NCBI GenBank assembly: GCA_030039655.1
Contig: JASHVC010000360.1
Span: forward strand, 1-8,662
Reading direction: 5' to 3'
DNA length: 8,662 nucleotides
DNA from: Xanthobacteraceae bacterium
GTDB taxonomy: Bacteria > Pseudomonadota > Alphaproteobacteria > Rhizobiales > Xanthobacteraceae
The translations under genes were made by a program, and so were the position numbers. The notes under the pieces are model-generated. The model saw only the letters and a program-made list of their open reading frames with translations, was not told where the DNA came from and ran no database searches. Positions 6,035 through 8,662 of this stretch are shown here, piece after piece (the first letter of the stretch is position 1; every line of letters begins with the position of its first letter).

Positions 6035-7927
6035 GTGAACCGCCGATCCCTACTGACATGCGGCCTAGTCGCGCTCGCGGCGCGGCGGCTTCCACTTCCG
6101 AGCTGGACGACCAGCGCTGAGGCCCAAGAGAGTCAGGCAGGCGCCGCTTGGCGGCACGGTCTGTCGCTGTTCGGCGACCTCAAGTATCCGGCGGGCTTCA
6201 AGCAATTCGACTACGTCAACGCCGGTGCGCCGAAGGGTGGAACAGTGCGGGAGCTCGCGCTCGGCACCTTCGACAACTTCAACGAGGTGGTGGCATACGT
6301 CAAAGGCAACCTCGCTGCGGGAATCGGATTGATCTACGACACGCTCCTGACATCGGCACAGGATGAAGTGACAAGCGGATACGGGCTGCTAGCCGAGGCT
6401 GTGAGTTACCCCAGCGATTTTACTTCGGTTACCTACCGGCTGCGCTCGGAGGCTAAGTGGCATGACGGCAAACCCGTGACGCCCGACGATGTAATCTTTT
6501 CCTTTGAGGCATTCAAAAAATACAGCCCGATGCTCAGCGGCTACTATCGCCACGTGGTCAAGGCTGAAAAAACCGGCGATCGCGACGTAACCTTCACGTT
6601 CGATGGGCCCGGCAACCGCGAACTGCCACAGATCGTCGGTGAGCTCACTGTTGTGCCCAAACACTGGTGGGAAGGTGTCGATGCGAACAGCAAAAAACGC
6701 AATATCGGCGAGACCACGCTGGAGCCGCCGCTCGGCGGCGGTGCCTACCGAATCAAGGAATTTTCGGCCGGCCGCTATGTCACCTACGAGCGCGTCAAGA
6801 ACTATTGGGCGAACGCGCTAAACGTCAACGTCGGGCGCAACAATTTCGATGAGCTGCGCTACGAATATTTCCGCGACTCCACGGTCGCGCTCGAAGCTTT
6901 CAAGGCCGACACCATCGATTGGCGCACCGAGAACAGCGCCAAGAACTGGGCGACCGCCTACGATTTCCCCGCCGTCGCGGACAAGCGCGTCATCCTCGAG
7001 GAATTTCCCATCACAAACCGCGGCGTCATGCAGGCCTTCGTCTTCAACATCCGCCGCGACAAGTTCAAGGACCCGCGCGTACGGCGCGCGTTCAACTACG
7101 CGTTTGATTTCGAGGAGATGAACAGACAGGTCTTCTTCGGGCAATATAAGCGCATCGCGAGCTTTTTCGAAGGCACCGAACTTGCAGCGCGAGGCCTGCC
7201 GACCGGGCGGGAACTCGAACTCCTGGAAACCGTGCGCGACAAGGTGCCGGCCGAGCTTTTCACCAAGCCCTATACAAATCCAGTCGGCGGCAACGCGGAC
7301 GCGGTACGTAACAACCTGCGCGAGGCCATCGGGCTCTTCAAGGAGGCGGGCTATGAGGTCCGCAATCAGAAACTCGTCAATGTCAAGACCAGTGAGCTCT
7401 ACGCTGTCGAGTTCCTGTCGCAGGCGGCGGATCCGGCATTCGAGCGCATCATCTTGGCCTACAAACCATCGCTGGAACGGCTGGGATTGACTGTAACGGT
7501 GCGCTCGGTCGACGAGGCGCAATATGAGAACCGGCTGCGCAACTGGGACTTCGAAATCATTATAGCAAGCTGGGCCGAATCGCTCTCGCCCGGCAACGAG
7601 CAACGCAGCTATTGGAGTTCGCAGGCCGCCGATCAACCTGGCTCATTGAACTATATCGGCATCAAGAACCCAGCCGTCGACACCTTAATCGACCAAGTCA
7701 TATTCGCCAGAAGCCGGTCCGACCTCGTCGCCGCCACCAAGGCGCTCGACCGAGTTTTGCTTTGGAACAATTATGTCGTGCCGCAATGGACCTACGACAA
7801 GGACCGCACGGCCCGCTGGGACCGCTTCGGTCACCCCGACCCGTTGCCGAAATACGGCGCTTCGGCATTCCCGAGTGTATGGTGGTGGGACGCCGCCAAA
7901 GCCGCCAAATCCGGTACGCGGTCGTGA
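6035..7927 (+). CDS. Family 5 extracellular solute-binding protein of an ABC transporter (YejA-like)
   Basis: This 630-residue periplasmic protein captures a peptide-like ligand and delivers it to an ABC permease. YejA in enteric bacteria serves the YejABEF transporter for microcin C and small peptides. It begins at a GTG at 6035 and opens MNRRSLLTCGLVALAARRLP, a signal peptide with a twin-arginine pair (R3-R4) that suggests Tat export; cleavage after SAEA (about residue 30) is likely. The mature part starts with the YejA-type signature HGLSLFGDLKYP (41-52) and VNAGAPKGG, then WHDGKPVTPDDVIFSFEAF (142-160), typical of SBP_bac_5. It ends with VPQWTYDKDRTARWDRFG and a WWW run (616-618), as in the YejA branch. 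Length is normal for that branch. A second, related binding protein follows after 36 bases in the same reading frame. The ligand is unknown. Confidence 0.93.
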   Translation: MNRRSLLTCGLVALAARRLPLPSWTTSAEAQESQAGAAWRHGLSLFGDLKYPAGFKQFDYVNAGAPKGGTVRELALGTFDNFNEVVAYVKGNLAAGIGLIYDTLLTSAQDEVTSGYGLLAEAVSYPSDFTSVTYRLRSEAKWHDGKPVTPDDVIFSFEAFKKYSPMLSGYYRHVVKAEKTGDRDVTFTFDGPGNRELPQIVGELTVVPKHWWEGVDANSKKRNIGETTLEPPLGGGAYRIKEFSAGRYVTYERVKNYWANALNVNVGRNNFDELRYEYFRDSTVALEAFKADTIDWRTENSAKNWATAYDFPAVADKRVILEEFPITNRGVMQAFVFNIRRDKFKDPRVRRAFNYAFDFEEMNRQVFFGQYKRIASFFEGTELAARGLPTGRELELLETVRDKVPAELFTKPYTNPVGGNADAVRNNLREAIGLFKEAGYEVRNQKLVNVKTSELYAVEFLSQAADPAFERIILAYKPSLERLGLTVTVRSVDEAQYENRLRNWDFEIIIASWAESLSPGNEQRSYWSSQAADQPGSLNYIGIKNPAVDTLIDQVIFARSRSDLVAATKALDRVLLWNNYVVPQWTYDKDRTARWDRFGHPDPLPKYGASAFPSVWWWDAAKAAKSGTRS

Positions 7928-7963
7928 CCGGTGCGCGGGCGCCAGCCGGATCGCGGTACTCGT

Positions 7964-8662
7964 ATGGTTGATCCAGCGCGCCGGCGCGTTCTCAAGGTGG
8001 CCGCCGGAGTTGCCTTTGCGGCCGCTGCGCGCGCCAAGATTTCACCGGCGGCTGCCGAGCAGGATATCGAGTCACACGGCCTTTCCGCGTTCGGCGATCT
8101 CGCCTACCCGCCGAACTTCCATCACTTCCGCTATGCCGATCCCAATACGCCCAAGGGCGGAATTTTTTCGCAGATCGGGCCGGACCGCCAATTCAACCAG
8201 AATTTCCTCACCTTCAATTCGCTCAACAGCTACATCCTCAAGGGCGACGCCGCGCAGGGCATGGAGTTGACCTTCGCCGCGCTGATGGTTCGCTGTGGCG
8301 ATGAACCCGACGCCATGTACGGCCTCGCCGCCGCCAAAGTGCGACGCTCGGCAGACGGGCTGACCTACACGTTCTTCATCCGCCCCGAAGCTAAATTCCA
8401 CGATGGCTCGCGGTTGACAGCGCATGACATCGCTTTCTCGTTGAACCTCCTCAAAGAGAAAGGTCACCCGATCATTACCCAGCTCTTGCGCGACTTCACA
8501 GGCGCGAAGGCGAGCGACGATGCATCGGTGACCGTGACCTTTGCGCCAAAACGCGCGCGCGACGTGCCGTTGTTCGTCGCCGGCCTGCCGATATTTTCCC
8601 GCGCCTATTATTCGGCAAAGCCGTTTGACGAATCGACGCTCGATGTGCCGCTCGGCTCCGGC
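7964..8662 (+). CDS. Second family 5 solute-binding protein (YejA-like), 3' end outside window
   Basis: The frame is open from 7964 to the last base, giving 233 residues of a protein that should be near 600. The N-terminus has R6-R7-R8 followed by VLKVAAGVAFAAAARA, a twin-arginine-type signal peptide; cleavage near residue 31 (PAAA then EQ) is likely. The mature part repeats the landmarks of the preceding protein: HGLSAFGDLAYPPNF (38-52), YADPNTPKGG, YGLAAAKVRRSADGLTYTFFIRPEAKFHDG (FHDG at 145-148) and VPLGSG at the end. It is a diverged paralogue of that protein. The ATG at 7964 has no clear ribosome binding site. A GTG at 7931, just after the upstream stop, is an alternative that would put eleven polar residues in front. 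Permease and ATPase genes are expected beyond the window. Confidence 0.9.
   Translation, partial: MVDPARRRVLKVAAGVAFAAAARAKISPAAAEQDIESHGLSAFGDLAYPPNFHHFRYADPNTPKGGIFSQIGPDRQFNQNFLTFNSLNSYILKGDAAQGMELTFAALMVRCGDEPDAMYGLAAAKVRRSADGLTYTFFIRPEAKFHDGSRLTAHDIAFSLNLLKEKGHPIITQLLRDFTGAKASDDASVTVTFAPKRARDVPLFVAGLPIFSRAYYSAKPFDESTLDVPLGSG

Noticed and set aside
6818..7636. 272-codon open frame on the minus strand inside the first binding protein gene
   Set aside because: It lies wholly antisense to a well-supported gene, has no family features that I recognise, and is explained by GC-rich codon bias.

Overview
The window looks like a chromosomal segment of an alphaproteobacterium of the order Rhizobiales, probably near Bradyrhizobium, Rhodopseudomonas or a related family. 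The base composition is GC-rich with strong third-position G/C bias. Several proteins are of types usual in that order: the membrane-anchored cytochrome CycM, a KdsB-PheA gene pair divergent from it, a fused-type phosphomannomutase/phosphoglucomutase, and tandem YejA-like binding proteins. This placement is inferred from protein character, without any database search.

Layout. (a) Bases 2-682 (+) hold the C-terminal part of a phosphomannomutase/phosphoglucomutase. (b) Bases 741-2645 (-) hold three genes read right to left: an NsrR-type Rrf2 repressor, an isocitrate lyase/PEP mutase superfamily protein without the usual lyase active-site loop, and a carboxymuconolactone decarboxylase/AhpD-like protein whose start overlaps the preceding stop. 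(c) Divergent from nsrR, at 2761-3168 (+), is a group III truncated haemoglobin. Between the two lies a perfect 10+3+10 inverted repeat that matches the NsrR operator pattern and overlaps the -10 box of a good sigma70-like promoter reading into the globin. (d) Bases 3186-5103 (-) hold kdsB, pheA and a small unknown protein, tightly packed. (e) Divergent from kdsB, at 5202-5864 (+), is cycM. (f) From 6035 to the end (+) lie two tandem family 5 (YejA-like) solute-binding proteins, the second cut off by the window edge. Both carry twin-arginine-like signal peptides.

How the genes work together. The clearest functional unit is the nsrR/operator/globin module: an Fe-S nitric oxide sensor divergent from a haem protein of a class linked to NO handling. 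The sigma70-like promoter and operator overlap as expected for repression relieved by NO. Whether the lyase-like and AhpD-like genes downstream of nsrR belong to the same response is open. kdsB (lipopolysaccharide Kdo activation) and pheA (phenylalanine synthesis) are coupled by a 4-base overlap. cycM feeds electrons to a terminal oxidase. The two binding proteins probably start a peptide ABC transporter operon whose permease and ATPase genes lie beyond the window.

There is no gene-free stretch above 300 bases; the longest is about 170 bases (5865-6034). I see no tRNA or rRNA gene, CRISPR array, insertion sequence or phage gene. Most of the window is ordinary core genome. The parts most worth a second look are the NsrR module with its attached lyase/AhpD-like pair, and the same-frame tandem binding proteins.
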